NCBI RefSeq assembly: GCF_037325665.1
Contig: NC_090261.1
Location: 17,065,852-17,129,851, forward strand
Length of the DNA: 64,000 nt
Direction: 5' to 3'
From: Littorina saxatilis
Lineage: Eukaryota; Mollusca; Gastropoda; Littorinimorpha; Littorinidae
In this document: positions 37,401 through 47,635 of the stretch, piece by piece
Layout of the letters: each line of letters starts with the position of its first letter
Numbering within the stretch: position 1 is the first letter of the stretch
The notes under the pieces: generated by a model
Seen by the model: only the letters and a program-made list of their open reading frames with translations
What the model was told of the DNA's origin: nothing
Database searches by the model: none
Position numbers and translations under genes: made by a program

Positions 37401-38993
37401 AAATTGCTGAAAATTCTATGTGTTTTTGTGTGTGGCAAATTTGGTGAGGAAAATAAATTCAAACAACATCCCTGTCTAAATTATTAAAACAAGAGAATGT
37501 TTAAAAATGTAATTTTTTTGTTTTGTTAATAAGTTGCTTAAATTAATTTTTTAGTGTAGAAGACAAAAAACGAAAACTAACATGACAATACAATGCCCCA
37601 AAAAAGAATAGACATACAAAAACATGCAACACATTTTATTTTGTTTATACTTCAGCTGAAATACAGATGAAAGAAAAGGCCTTGGTCACCAGCAAGGCTT
37701 CGGCAGCAGAGGGCAAGCAAGAAGGGGATAGTAGTGCGGCAGAGAATATCAAAAAGTCTTTCTACAACGACATGTACTTTGACTCTGATGATGATGAGAA
37801 TTATGAGGGAGAAGGGGATGCGAAGATACCAAAACAACACACACAGCCATCGAACGATGATCTTCTCTATGATCCTGACATGGATGATGAGGATCAGAAG
37901 TGGGTGGATCAGCAGCGTAAACAGCACTATGGCAGCAAAGGCCAAGCTGCTGGCAACAGGAAAAGGGGTAGTGGCAACAAAATGAATAGCATCCCAAAGA
38001 GTGACGCTGTCCTGGATTGTCCTGCTTGCATGACAACACTGTGCCTGGATTGCCAAAGGTTGGTTCTATGATTACCCAGCAACACACAAACAATTATCAT
38101 GCTAGCTTTGCGTAGAGTGGTTTGACAGGCAATGAGAGTGAAAAGTCCACATACATTTTGTTGATGGGAGAAAGTTATACTTTTCAGCTTTCAAGCCATT
38201 TGATAAGTGATATGTAATACTGTAACTCTTATCCTGCTAGTAGGAGAATTGGTTTGGATTGACTGCACTAGGTGCCTCTGAGCAAGAATTTCTTTTCTCA
38301 AAGACAAGGTTAAACACTCTGCTTGAAATGGATTGCTTTTACGTCGAGAGTAGAGATCCATTCAAGTGTGTGCTCATTAGATCTTGTTTTCAGACTGTTT
38401 GATACTAATAATGGTGATAAACTTCTGAGGTTCTTTGTTCAGGTCAATTGCTTCTTATTCACTCTTGTGCCAGGAGACTAATTCCTCATAACTCTCACTT
38501 GTCTATGGTTTGAAGATCTGATAAACAAAAGGAAGTAAGCGCTCTAAATGCATGTGTAATAGCGTAAGTGAGAGTTATTCGGAACCTCTCTCCTGGCACC
38601 TGAGAAAATAAAAGCATTGAAATGAACATGCGACTTTCATCCTCAACTTCCATTTTTTTCTTGTGTCTTCTTTGATAACAATTTAATTTTCTGTTTCGCT
38701 TTTACAGGCATGAGATCTACCCAACCCAGTACCGAGCGATGTTTGTCATGAACTGCAAAGTCAACACAGGAGAGCTCCTGAGCGTTCCAGAGAGGGCGGC
38801 AAAAAAGAAGTTCAAGAAGTCAAAGCAGTCCAGCGGAAAAACGGGAGAAGGATCCGGCAATACTGCTGACCAGAATGATGCTTCCAAAGATAATTTTCAC
38901 CCTGTGAAGTGCGAAGAATGTGACACTGTTGTGGGTGTTGTTGATACGGAAGAAGTGTATCACTTTTTCAATGTGCTGGTCAGTCAGCCCTGA
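29681..38993 (+). CDS. EAPP: E2F-associated phosphoprotein (EAPP), four exons, 329 aa
   Basis: Exons are 29681-29757, 30587-30810, 37656-38058 and 38708-38993. All junctions are GT-AG with phases 2, 1 and 2, giving one uninterrupted 990-nt frame. Conserved family blocks appear in order: acidic [39 protein letters not shown] and [20 protein letters not shown]. The C-terminal zinc-ribbon-like module follows: [41 protein letters not shown] and [10 protein letters not shown]. In vertebrates EAPP is a nuclear phosphoprotein that binds activating E2Fs and affects cell-cycle gene expression. The acidic Ser clusters suit CK2-type phosphorylation (inference). Length exceeds human EAPP (about 285 aa), mainly from Lys/Gly-rich linkers. 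Introns are 829, 6845 and 649 bp, and the second is full of mobile elements. Confidence 0.95.
30587..30810 (+). CDS. EAPP: EAPP exon 2
   Basis: Acceptor ttttttggccttccag, donor agag/GTAAGA. Encodes the [12 protein letters not shown] and [17 protein letters not shown] blocks that define the family. Confidence 0.9.
30999..31060. repeat. (CA)n microsatellite in EAPP intron 2
   Basis: About 58 bases of CA. Further CA-rich sequence continues to about 31125. Confidence 0.95.
31693..31911. repeat. Two adjacent inverted repeats (twin hairpins) in EAPP intron 2
   Basis: Hairpin 1: 31693-31720 pairs with 31755-31782 (27 of 28 bases). Hairpin 2: 31787-31824 pairs with 31874-31911 (37 of 38 bases), with a 49-base loop. 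Only four bases separate the two hairpins. No coding is seen. This looks like a compound MITE or two foldback elements end to end. Confidence 0.75.
33297..33515. repeat. 115-bp direct tandem duplication
   Basis: Units begin gttttgagtgacatcggaag at 33297 and 33412 and remain alignable with scattered differences through gcgaggaagtaa. Confidence 0.85.
33898..34256 (+). mobile_element. SINE/retroposon 3' region with (GATT)n tail
   Basis: Begins gtgtgcacgttaaagatccc and includes tgcgcgatataaattgcatt, an A-rich interruption, a second gaatacgcgcgatataagcc end and a gattgattgattcattcatt tail. The double end suggests two retroposon 3' ends in tandem or one copy inserted in another. This sequence style is widespread in molluscs (from memory). 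Confidence 0.6.
34288..34500. repeat. (GT)n-rich region ending in (CA)n
   Basis: GT arrays at 34286-34334 and 34398-34429 are followed by a C run and CA at 34467-34499. All frames in it are spurious. Confidence 0.9.
34935..35350 (+). repeat. Intronic direct duplication, copy 1 (pair at 36905-37275)
   Basis: About 400 bp matching 36905-37275, including gaaccgaccctttcgtt, aactcgcgatgaga and ttgggattcccccaat. Divergence is moderate with several indels. It is either a segmental duplication inside the intron or two copies of an unlisted repeat. Confidence 0.7.
35752..35830 (+). mobile_element. tRNA-derived SINE head (short)
   Basis: tggtgcagtggttacggatt resembles a pol III box A and gggttcaagtgc a degenerate box B, spaced as in tRNA genes. 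It is followed by a T-rich stretch. It is not a functional tRNA because the arms do not fold into a cloverleaf. Confidence 0.4.
35913..36746 (+). mobile_element. Hairpin-bounded element F1, full copy
   Basis: The 5' end is ttttttgactcac with stem-loop GACTCAC...GTGAGTC, then tatgtactcacccgagtc and a (TCCG)n run at 35965-35990. The 3' end is stem-loop GGGC-ttt-GCCC followed directly by TTCTTGTTTT. The body is packed with TCAAGGTCA / TGACCTTGA motifs. It has no coding capacity. A second, nearly identical copy starts at 63455 in minus orientation. Mechanism unknown. The hairpin-at-3'-end design recalls non-autonomous Helitron/Helentron-type elements, but no CTRR end is present. Confidence 0.75.
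36905..37275 (+). repeat. Intronic direct duplication, copy 2
   Basis: Partner of 34935-35350, starting about 160 bp after the F1 element. See that entry. Confidence 0.7.
37656..38058 (+). CDS. EAPP: EAPP exon 3
   Basis: Acceptor tttatacttcag, donor caaag/GTTGGT (weaker donor). Encodes the acidic [12 protein letters not shown] region, the [18 protein letters not shown] block and the first CxxC/CxxC zinc-ribbon motifs. Confidence 0.9.
38437..38627. mobile_element. MITE in EAPP intron 3
   Basis: About 65 bases at each end form an imperfect inverted repeat. The left has gttcaggtcaattgcttctt and the right reads, in reverse, gttcatttcaatgcttttat. Shared inner blocks are gtgccaggaga and ataactctcactt. 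Related pieces lie at 48510-48620 and 6170-6235. Confidence 0.65.
38708..38993 (+). CDS. EAPP: EAPP exon 4 (terminal)
   Basis: Acceptor ttcgcttttacag. Encodes [16 protein letters not shown], a Lys-rich linker and [25 protein letters not shown] to TGA. Confidence 0.92.
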
Positions 38994-39409
38994 TAAGTGG
39001 GATGGTTGTACATTGAAGTGTGTGTGTGTATAGGGGGGGAGGGGGGGTCAGGTGGGAAGGAGGAGTGTGAGCAGATGCTGTACATGTATCAGCATCTGTG
39101 AATGTTTGTTAATTAGTGTGTGTGAGGAGAGAGAACGCTGCATCTCCATATATCTATATATATATACAGACAGTGGAACATAAATGAAAGATTGCAGATT
39201 TTATGTTCATGTAGTCCTGTAACACAGAGCAGAAATTTCTTAAACTCAATTTTTTTAATAATGTGCAGTTCTAATCTCAGAAAGAGACCAAATTTGAAGG
39301 AGATTTATGTGTTCAATTAAGCGAACTGATCTTGTCATACGCTTTGTTTCTTTGTATTGCTCTACAGGAGTAAACACAAATTTGTAGGGAAAAGATTCTG
39401 CACTGTCTC

Positions 39410-39609
39410 AGTGTTGCTCCCAGGCCTCGGTCTTCGGTCTTTTACACATACTATCTTGATCTGACACATTGTCCGGTCAAATATCAGATGGCTTTGACAC
39501 ATAGGATGTTTTCGAACACAACATTTTGTGGCCAAGACAATGTGACCGATATATGTTTTGAAACCAGGTCCAACTGACCTGGTGTCCCCTGTATCTGGGT
39601 ACAACACTG
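39410..39609. mobile_element. 200-bp MITE, relative of the 26276 element
   Basis: Ends CAGTGTTGCTCCCAG and, inverted, CAGTGTTGTACCCAG. Next to the left end, caggcctcggtcttcg is shared with the element at 26276. Non-coding. Confidence 0.65.
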
Positions 39610-40369
39610 CTGTATGACCAATTCCCTATTGCTGAACCTTCTAACTGGTCATGGTTATTCCTTGATGAAATAAGGTCAAAAGCGTGAAATCCTCTTCAGA
39701 AGACAATGCTACATGTGTGTCGTTGAAAAACATCACCAAGTACATGTAATAGGTTTTTAGCACTTTGTCAGTATAGTAAATGACATCTTGCAACACAAAC
39801 TGCACTGGTAGTTGTGGTTAATTTCAGGGACTCAAATCTGTAAAATACATGTCTTCCCTCATTTATGACCCATGGGTTCTTTGATTGTCCTGGTACACTG
39901 TATATGAGTGACTGCTACTCTGCTAGTAAGAGAGAGAGAGAGAGAGAGATCAAATCAAATCAAATCAAATTTTATTTTACGAGGGTTGTGGTAGAGAGAG
40001 ACAGAGACAGAGACAGAGAGACAGAGAGAGATGGGGAGAGGAAGAAAGAGGGAGTGGGAGAGAGAGACTGTGCAAAGAAGAATCTGTCTGATGCTAGGGC
40101 CAGTTTACAATACTTCATTGTGTTTAGGTGCTCAGTATGGCACAAACACCCATGCTTGCATGAAGTATAGATAAAGTAAACGTGAACAGTCACCGTTACT
40201 TTGTTATTGTGTTGTTTCCAACAAAAGCAAGATTATGATGCAGAGCAGGAGTTAAATGTCACTCCCTGGATTTGTGTTCCTTTCATGCTGCCTAGGTTTG
40301 ATCAAAGTAAGTTTTACTGCAAGAAAGAGCAGTCAGATATTAAAATTTGTGATTATTGCTGTTGCTCTC

Positions 40370-40376
<7 letters not shown>

Positions 40377-40411
<35 letters not shown>
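40377..40411. repeat. (GT)n microsatellite
   Basis: About 35 bases of GT. Confidence 0.9.
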
Positions 40412-40413
<2 letters not shown>

Positions 40414-40799
40414 CTTCAGCTGCTGCTTATGCACATTCTTGAAAAATTAAGGTATATAATTACGTATGAAACATTGTAACGCATGCAGACACATGCACAC
40501 AAAAACATGAACACATACAGACTTTTTCATCCATTTTGTTTGAGAATCATAACCAAATTAGGAAGAGTGTTAATGATAAGATCTAAAAAATGTGCATGAA
40601 GTGATAACAAAATATGTTAATGGCCTGAAACTAAAAGATCAACACTTGAAACAATTCATCACTGAGACTACATGTAGTAACTAAGTAAGACTTGTCTTCC
40701 CCAAACCGGAAGGCAGAACAGGTTACGCTCGTCTATGTGAAGCATACAAACGTAGTATGTACCTAAATAACCTCTTTTCTTTCATTGTGTGCTCATTTT

Positions 40800-41273
40800 C
40801 AGAGTAAACATGACTACCTATATAGTTTTGAATTCAGGAATTGATAAGGAATACAATACAATCATTTTTAAATCTGTTTGTGAAAATTTGATATCAATGA
40901 CTTTATTGAACAAACTAATGAATTAATTTTTAAGCTTTTGAGCTGAAATGCAATCCCATAGACGCGAAAGTCAAAGATTGCTTGACCAAAATTTCAATCA
41001 ATTTGATTCAAAAGTGAGGTCGTCACAGTGCCGTCTCAACTTTCACTAAAAGCCGGATGTGACATCACTAAAGACAGAAATCGAAAAATAGAAGAAAAAA
41101 AGTCTGGGGATGTCATCTGGTAGAATTTGTGTGTAAAGTTTCATGAAAATCTGTCTTGTTCTTGGGTGTTTTTTTTCTGAATTGCTCCACACACACACAC
41201 ACACATACGCCACTACCTTGACTCGTTTCCCAGTCTATCTGAAAATATTTAGTCAAAACTTCACTAAATGTAA
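40800..41273 (+). mobile_element. Family-A element, diverged 5'-truncated copy
   Basis: Collinear with the right two-thirds of the family. It keeps gagctgaaatgcaatcc, aaaatttcaatcaatttgat, agccggatgtgacatca, the CA microsatellite (41190-41208) and the terminal tagtcaaaacttcactaaatg. More diverged than the other copies, so older. A SINE has inserted in its last bases. Confidence 0.7.
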
Positions 41274-41644
41274 GACGGGTGCAGTGGCCTATAGTGGATA
41301 AGACATCGGCCTCTTGTTCGGAAGGTCTTGAGTTCAAATCCCGGCTTCTACCGCCTGGTGGGTTAAGGGTGGAGATTTTTCCGATCTCCGACATGTGCAG
41401 ACCTGCTAGTGCCTTCTCCCCCTTCGTGTGTACACGCAAGCACAAGACCAAGTGCACACTGAAAAGACCCTGTCAGAGTTCGTTGGGTTATAGAAACACG
41501 AAAATACCAAGCATGCATCCTCCGAAAGCGGCAATATGGCTGCCTAAATGTCGGGGTAAAAATGGTCATGCAATGTAAAACCCCACTCGTGCAAAAAACA
41601 CGAATGTACATGGGAGTTTCAGCCCATGAATGCAGAAGAAGAAG
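41274..41644 (+). mobile_element. tRNA-Arg-derived SINE, copy 1, with (GAA)n tail
   Basis: Head gacgggtgcagtggcctata with box A-like gcagtggcc...ggataagac and box B-like gagttcaaatccc. A conserved body follows (gtgtacacgcaagcacaaga, ggggtaaaaatggtcatgca, gggagtttcagcccatgaa) and then cagaagaagaag. It is flanked by an 11-bp target duplication actaaatgtaa (41263-41273 and 41645-41655). Copy 2 is at 60602, where the anticodon loop CTCCTAA points to tRNA-Arg(CCT). Confidence 0.85.
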
Positions 41645-41899
41645 ACTAAATGTAAAATTTTTAAAAAAATACCCAAGATAATAACAAGCATTGAAATGAA
41701 CAAGGGACTATCATTTTAAAAAAAAACAAAGATTGCTGCAACTCATATGTTCCTCACTGGGTAAGATTTAACTTTTTTGTTCGTTGATCCATAAATATAT
41801 TTATGGTTGGTCAAATAGAAACAGATAATTTAGTGTTTTTTAAAGTTGAAGAAATGCTGACGAAGATAAAAGGGAATTGAATAGCGTCAATGATCACGT

Positions 41900-42172
41900 G
41901 GGGGAGTATTCAATACATCCATGTCCGGGGGGAAAATCAACTGCACCTATCACAAGTGTGTACACACAGCAAGTGCCTGTGCTCAGAGGATTTCTCTGAG
42001 TGGTCTCCCATGGAAGAGTGTAAACATCCGGTCAATTTCCGAAAGGACAGAGAACGATCCAGACGGCAGACGGCATTATCGAGCACAACTTTAGTGCAAA
42101 AATCGCCTTAAAAAAATAACCCATTACTGTCAAAGTGGAGCAACTGAACAACATTACGTCGGTGACACGAAA
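41900..42172 (+). other. Possible 5' UTR exon of the TMEM229B-like gene
   Basis: Unique sequence ending at a good donor (cacgaaa/GTAAGTCC at 42173). The coding exon downstream has an acceptor at 42816-42817, 18 bases before its ATG, so at least one upstream non-coding exon must exist. This is the best candidate seen. Its 5' limit is a guess. Confidence 0.25.
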
Positions 42173-42835
42173 GTAAGTCCGCAGAGTGTACGGTGTCTGC
42201 ATTTTTCGTGACAGGTGCTTGGGGCACTTCACACTTCTATGCCTCCTGTCTTACGTCAAGCAAAGAGAAGATACACTTGCGCAAGTTAGTAATGTTGACA
42301 TGAATCAATAAACTGGGATATGTTTATTTTACGCAGTTTGCATTTTGAACACAAAGCCACAATGTTTACTTCACCCAAGTTCAGGGCACGTGGTTCATTC
42401 GTTAGCAACAATGAAACAAGTATGGGCTTCAAAGGCTTCTACTCGCCCCCAAAAGAATGCGTCAAAAACAAATATTAGTTGTATCTCTCCTTATGTCGTT
42501 TCTTACCTACATCTGTCAGATGTCTGGAGGAAACGTATTTTTGATTTGAGTTAATGTGTATTCTTGACAAAGAAGGTGACAAACCAGTGAATTTCTTGAA
42601 CACTGTGAGTTTAAGTCGGTTTACATTACTGTATTTACACATTTTTTCAAAACAGTTGTAAAGAAAAGTGATAATATAAAGTTGTAGTTGCATATAATTA
42701 TCAATGTTCTTTGCTGAATTGTGAACAGGCTAAAACTGTTGTGTTAATTCAGTTTGCAGCAGACCATACACAGATAATGTCATTTTAAAGTCACTAAATC
42801 GGTTTGACTTGTTTCAGAGGCGTGAAGCAATCACC

Positions 42836-43351
42836 ATGACAAAACTGGAAGCTCTGAGTGCGGTAGGCAGATTTTACATCTACGCTATACATGGCTATGC
42901 CACGGAAGTCATGTTCACAGCTATCTGGGAGTTTGTGGTGAACTTCAACCTCAAATTGCCAGGAATAACCAGCATATGGTCCTTCCCCATCTACGGTGTG
43001 TCAATGCTAGTTGTTGAACAGCTCTTTTTGTTGATGGAAGCACGGGGGGTTCCGCTTCTTGTGCGAGGTCTTGTCTACACACTCTGGACGTACTGCTGGG
43101 AGTTCAGCACAGGGCTGTTACTGAGTCAGTTTGACGCATGCCCATGGGACTACACACCCTTTCATGGAGATTTCATGGGGCTGGTTACCCTGGAGTACTG
43201 CCCCCTGTGGTTCTTAGCGGCCATCTTCTCAGAAAGATTCATCATTCAGTACACTCGCCGCATCTACATCGGACCACCCATTGAAACTATTGAGGGGAGG
43301 CAACTCATTGTCCAGCAAGAAAATGGTGACATAGGAGACAAAACACAATAG
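42836..43351 (+). CDS. TMEM229B: Transmembrane protein 229B-like, 171 aa, single coding exon
   Basis: The coding exon follows acceptor cttgtttcag. The ATG at 42836 (MTKLEALSAVGRFYIYAIHG) was chosen because the protein then matches the vertebrate TMEM229B length (about 167 aa) and N-terminus. Hallmark blocks are YAIHGYATEVMFTAIWEFVV, SFPIYGVSMLVVEQLFLL, LVYTLWTYCWEF, ACPWDY and GDFMGLVTLEY. Four hydrophobic segments are visible, at roughly residues 13-35, 45-66, 76-98 and 113-138. It is therefore a small multi-pass membrane protein. The molecular role is not established, and the family is related to bacterial ABC-transporter-permease-like DUF1113 proteins. The C-terminal 30 residues are polar. 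It lies about 3.8 kb after EAPP on the same strand. Confidence 0.93.
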   Translation: MTKLEALSAVGRFYIYAIHGYATEVMFTAIWEFVVNFNLKLPGITSIWSFPIYGVSMLVVEQLFLLMEARGVPLLVRGLVYTLWTYCWEFSTGLLLSQFDACPWDYTPFHGDFMGLVTLEYCPLWFLAAIFSERFIIQYTRRIYIGPPIETIEGRQLIVQQENGDIGDKTQ

Positions 43352-43980
43352 AACTATATATGTAAGAAGAAGCTAGCAGTCATTTTTATTTAGTTTTTTT
43401 AAATTTAGGTAGCTCCTTTTTACAATTCATTTATTTTGTAAAGTGTTTAATTTTTTTTATCTAGTCCGCGATCTTGGTTTGATGCAAGAGTCTCCTTTTT
43501 GTGGATTTGTGTAATTCGGTTCAAATGTTTTGGAGTTTTATTTGAAGTGAACAACTGGTATTGTTTTTTATTTGCTGATTGATTGAGTTTTCTCTTACAA
43601 ATATATTTGTACATGTACATGTTGTATACCTTTTGTCTTTCTCATACACACATACTGTAAGCACATCTTGCAGACACACACACACTTGGAACAAGTCATG
43701 TCAGTATTAATGTAAAACTGCCTGCTGATTTTTTTAGTTGCAAGTGTATCCACACACACATGCATGCACGCACGCATGCACAACAGAGAATATCATACTC
43801 ATAAACAGAATCCTGAAGATGAAGAAACTACACTTATGTAATGAAGAATCACATGCTTCCAGTTTCTTATTGCAAGTGTTCACATAGTGTCAGTTTTCTT
43901 CAGTTTAAACCTCCTGGGTGGATGTGGTCAAATACTTGGCCTCAAAGCCAGAAAAGAGACATGAAATGCAACTAATTTCA
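43352..43980. other. TMEM229B 3' UTR / flank
   Basis: T-rich sequence with TGTTTTTTATTTG elements typical of a 3' UTR. The nearest AATAAA in + is at 44042, inside a MITE. Another is at 49988-49993. The transcript end is undecided. Confidence 0.35.
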
Positions 43981-43981
43981 A

Positions 43982-44293
43982 GCATGGGAATTGTCCGCAA
44001 AATCGCAGATTTCCGCGAAAAGGAAATTACGTTTCAGTGAAAATAAAAAAATTGTTTCCGGCAAAAAAAAGGTAAATTAAATTGTATGTATACTATTGTC
44101 TCTCTATCCATTATTTGCTTACACGAGAACTATCAAAATCTTGGTCTAAAATGCTAAAATTCGTTTTCCTTCCGGGGGGCTTTGCCCCCCTGGTCCCCCA
44201 ACAGGCCTCGGCCCCTGTACCCCACCGGGGCCTAGGCGACCCCTGGACCTTGGCCTATTTTCAGAGTTTTTTTTATTTTGGAATTCCCATGCC
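43982..44293. mobile_element. MITE with GCATGGGAATT inverted ends
   Basis: gcatgggaatt at 43982 matches aattcccatgc at 44283-44293 in inverse. The interior carries an unusually GC-rich stem-loop stretch (ggggggctttgcccccc and cggcccctgtaccccaccgg, 44173-44250). That combination recurs in marine invertebrate MITEs (from memory). Confidence 0.6.
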
Positions 44294-44444
44294 TGTAATT
44301 TGCATTCTACATTCCAAATGTGTTTAGTGTTGTTTACAAACAGTAACAGCTCAGTACCCCTGTCAGAACAAAAATATTGGGTTTTTTTCAAAATGTATGT
44401 TTCTTTTTATCGTTCGCTTTCATTTTGCGTGGATCTATGGTTGG

Positions 44445-44830
44445 TTAAGGTGCGCCTGTTGGCCCAGATCCTCCGACTTCAGCCCTTAGGTTTCTTTCGG
44501 GGTTACCCCGCCCTTAGTTCCTGGCTCAAAAACTTAACCCTGGGAACACATGGGGGATTTCTTACCGGGGGTCCCACCCCGTGGCTAGAGCTTTTAATGC
44601 GGCTCTTACCCGCATGGTGTAACCGTCATCGGACACGTAGGGCATTTATAGGGTAGTCAGTGCCATCTGCCAACCCACCCCGTCCTGGTAGAGACACCGC
44701 TAGTTGGTCCGGGACTGCTTATTCTATATTCGCAGCTGGCCCCCATATCTGGGGGCCGTTCCCCTATCCGCCACCTGGGGACCCGCCGGGTTGAGGATAG
44801 TCGGCCCCCCTACTGAATTGGAAGCAATCT
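44445..44830. repeat. GC-rich unclassified block
   Basis: About 385 bases markedly richer in G+C than the surroundings, with clean edges. It contains gggggtcccaccccgtggct, acccgcatggtgtaaccgtc, ctgggggccgttcccc and cacctggggacccgccggg. No frame looks coding. It may be the 5' untranslated part of a retroposon or an unlisted repeat. Confidence 0.4.
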
Positions 44831-45896
44831 GTTCCCGGAAAATGTGTTTGACTGATGTGCTGTTTCTTCAGATTATTGCAGTATGAAAGCAATTGTTGGT
44901 TGATGCACAGGTCAAAATAAAAGGTGAGAAATATGCAAAAAAATTATCAGACTAATTCCAAGCGCGGCCTTACCTTCCATGCACATTGTGAACAAGACTT
45001 CCTGAGGTCTTGTAAATAGATGCAGTATTGAGTCCTAAAACAACAAAACACGCCTGACTGTACAAAGAGTGTACAACATGAATTACACCATGTTCTATTG
45101 TAACTCACGTTCGGAATCCCTCACAACTTTCTTTGTTTAGTCAAAATTGATTGAGCAAGCCTCGACCCCCTCAGTGCCCCACTAAACAAAACAAAAAGTC
45201 TCGGGATTCCCAATGCAAAATTAAAAATAGAACATTGTGTAATCTCTATTGAAATCATTCCAGACAACTTCCAAGATTTCAAGGTTACTTTATGTCCATG
45301 TAGGAATGGCCAATTCTGAAAACTATTTTACCTTATATTTGTTACCATGAGTATATCATTGTGCAAAACAGAATCAAGTGATTTATAGTACAGATATATA
45401 AATATCACATGATTATGACCTATTGACACTGAAGAATTGATATGAACATATTGCAATGAAGTCATTCCGGATTATTTCGAGATGACTCTTTACTTGATTA
45501 TTTTATGTCCATATTTGCATGGTTAACACTGAAGATTGCTTGTGTATTTTTTACCATAATTTTGTCTTCGTGTTAAACAGAATCAAGTTATATATGGTGA
45601 TAGTACATCAAATAGGTGATTGACACTGAGGCATTTGCATTTGAACTTGCAACTGGCTATTATTATGAGGCTGTTGGAAAGGCTGTTACTTTTTTGTTTC
45701 TTTTTGTCGTGAAATATTCTACGTGAAGGTGCATAAACTTGAAATCGCCTGAGAGATGTAATCAATGTTCCTCATTATGTTTGTTCAGTGTTTTTAGTAA
45801 TTTACAGTCAACTGTACAGAACTAACAAAGAGAATAAGTATGATCACTTCTTGAATAGTCAGGTACTATTGTCTCTCTCTATATATATGTATCTTT
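44831..45896. other. Non-coding, weak internal repetition
   Basis: Degenerate repeats of the type gaaatcattccag..acttccaagatt / gaagtcattccgg..atttcgagatg and ttatgtccat occur at 45250-45520. No gene is supported. Confidence 0.3.
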
Positions 45897-46253
45897 TTAC
45901 ACCCCCGGTATAGGGGTGTGTATAGGTTTCGCTCGATGTGTTTGTTTGGGTGTTTGTTTGTGTGTTTGTGTGTTTGTGTTCGCATATAGATCTCAAGAAT
46001 GAACGGACCGATCGTCACCAAACTTGGTGAACAGGTTCTATACATTCCTGAGACGGTCCTTACAAAAATTGGGACCAGTCAAACACACGGTTAGGGAGTT
46101 ATTGGTGGATTAAAATTATACAAGGACTTATACAGGGACATCTTCATGGTCAAAGGGAAATAACCATTCTCACTCAGTCACTGCCACCAACTGAGAAGGT
46201 TATTTCCCTTTGACGGGGGTGTTTTTCCTACCTCATAGGAATTTCTTGTTTTT
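45897..46253 (+). mobile_element. Hairpin-bounded element F3
   Basis: Starts with stem-loop ACACCCC-cggtata-GGGGTGT and ends with stem-loop TCCTA-cctca-TAGGA, then atTTCTTGTTTTT. An internal imperfect hairpin spans 46151-46212 (CAAAGGGAAATAACC...GGTTATTTCCCTTTG). It is non-coding and shares its terminal design with F1 (35913, 63455) and F2 (61817). Confidence 0.65.
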
Positions 46254-46584
46254 GTATGTCCTTATAATGGCTCCACAATGAGCAAGAACATTGTTGGACT
46301 TGAAATGGGTGACTGGTGTTCAGAATGGAACTTGTATACCTCAGTTTTTGTTTTGAGTTATAAATTAGGAAGAAATAACATTCAAACTTGTAGTTTGAGA
46401 TGGCAGAGCTCTCTAATCGTGGAATCATTTTTGTCTCCTATTCTTGCAAAGAAAAGGCACGCATTTTAAACACTTCACTACCGTATGTTTATGAAAAGTG
46501 TAGCATTATCATTTGATATGTTGTGAGCAGAATTATGCCTATTTTTGGTTACCCCATCAAAATGCCAAAATGTACTGTGTAAGT

Positions 46585-46957
46585 CCCCCGCGGGTTAGGG
46601 GGAAGAATTTACCCGATGCTCCCCAGAATGTCGTAAGAGGCGACTAACGGATTCTGTTTCTCCTTTTACCCTTGTTAAATGTTTCTTGTATAGAATATAG
46701 TCAATTTTTGTAAAGATTTTAGTCAAGCAGTATGTAAGAAATGTTAAGTCCTTTGTACTGGAAACTTGCATTCTCCCAGTAAGGTAATATATTGTACTAC
46801 GTTGCAAGCCCCTGGAGCAAATTTTTGATTAGTGCTTTTGTGAACAAGAAACAATTGACAAGTGGCTCTATCCCATCTTCCCCCTTTCCCCGTCGTGATA
46901 TAACCCTTCGTGGTTGAAAACGACGTTAAACACCAAATAAAGAAAGAAAGAAAGAAA
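46585..46957 (+). mobile_element. Family-S retroposon, copy 2
   Basis: 373 bp, head cccccgcgggttaggggga, tail caaataaagaaagaaagaaag. Perfect 13-bp target duplication gtactgtgtaagt at 46572-46584 and 46958-46970. Confidence 0.9.
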
Positions 46958-46970
46958 GTACTGTGTAAGT

Positions 46971-47623
46971 AGAGAGTATCACTTTACAGAATAAGCTGCA
47001 CTATGTCTCAGGTCTTACATTTATGTGCATTTGTTTTTTTTTACATGTATACTGATCTGCTTTCCTGTGGAGGCATGGTAAATGACATAACCATGCAGCA
47101 AAGTGTCAACCAATGTTATTTCATTTTTGAATTTTTAATTGTGGTGTAAACCAGCTTTGGGTGTAGATTTAAGTTGTAGGGTAACTTTTTCACTTTTAAT
47201 TATTTGTCATTTTCATTGTTTAACATAAGGAGTTATAACTATGAATTGCTTCTGCAATACTACTCATTGTCATTGAATGTTTATGAGATTATACTCAGCC
47301 TGTGATAATTTTGACCCTGCCAAGTGACAGATGGATGCTGCTAAGCGCTTTTGACAGTTTTGAATCTAAAGTATGACCAGATTTTGTATGTGTACATTGG
47401 ATAAATACATCTGAGCCTTTCTCAAAGCCAAAACAAGTGGGTTATCATGATTCATTTAGCCATCCATATTCAGAAGCTAAAATGAGAATTCTCTGGAATT
47501 GTCCTTGTGCTTTAATTGGCACTTAATCCGATGTAGCTTGTAGCTCCATAAGGTTGAAGGTAGCAGACAAGAGTTCTTTGTTAAAACCCTGTGACAGTAT
47601 AGTTATGCTTAGCTTTGTTTTTT
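46971..47623. other. Non-coding spacer between two family-S copies
   Basis: Nothing recognised. Confidence 0.35.
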
Positions 47624-47635
47624 ATTCACATTTAA

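Larger units (their letters stand above)
38994..40799. other. EAPP 3' flank / intergenic
   Basis: Probably begins with the EAPP 3' UTR. No clear AATAAA was found close to the stop. It contains the small inverted-repeat element at 39410, GA/GACA repeats at 39931-40080 and GT at 40375-40411. Confidence 0.4.

Noticed and set aside
41276-41345. Functional tRNA gene in the other SINE copy
   Set aside because: Same SINE family, with a more degraded tRNA-like head and no closed cloverleaf.
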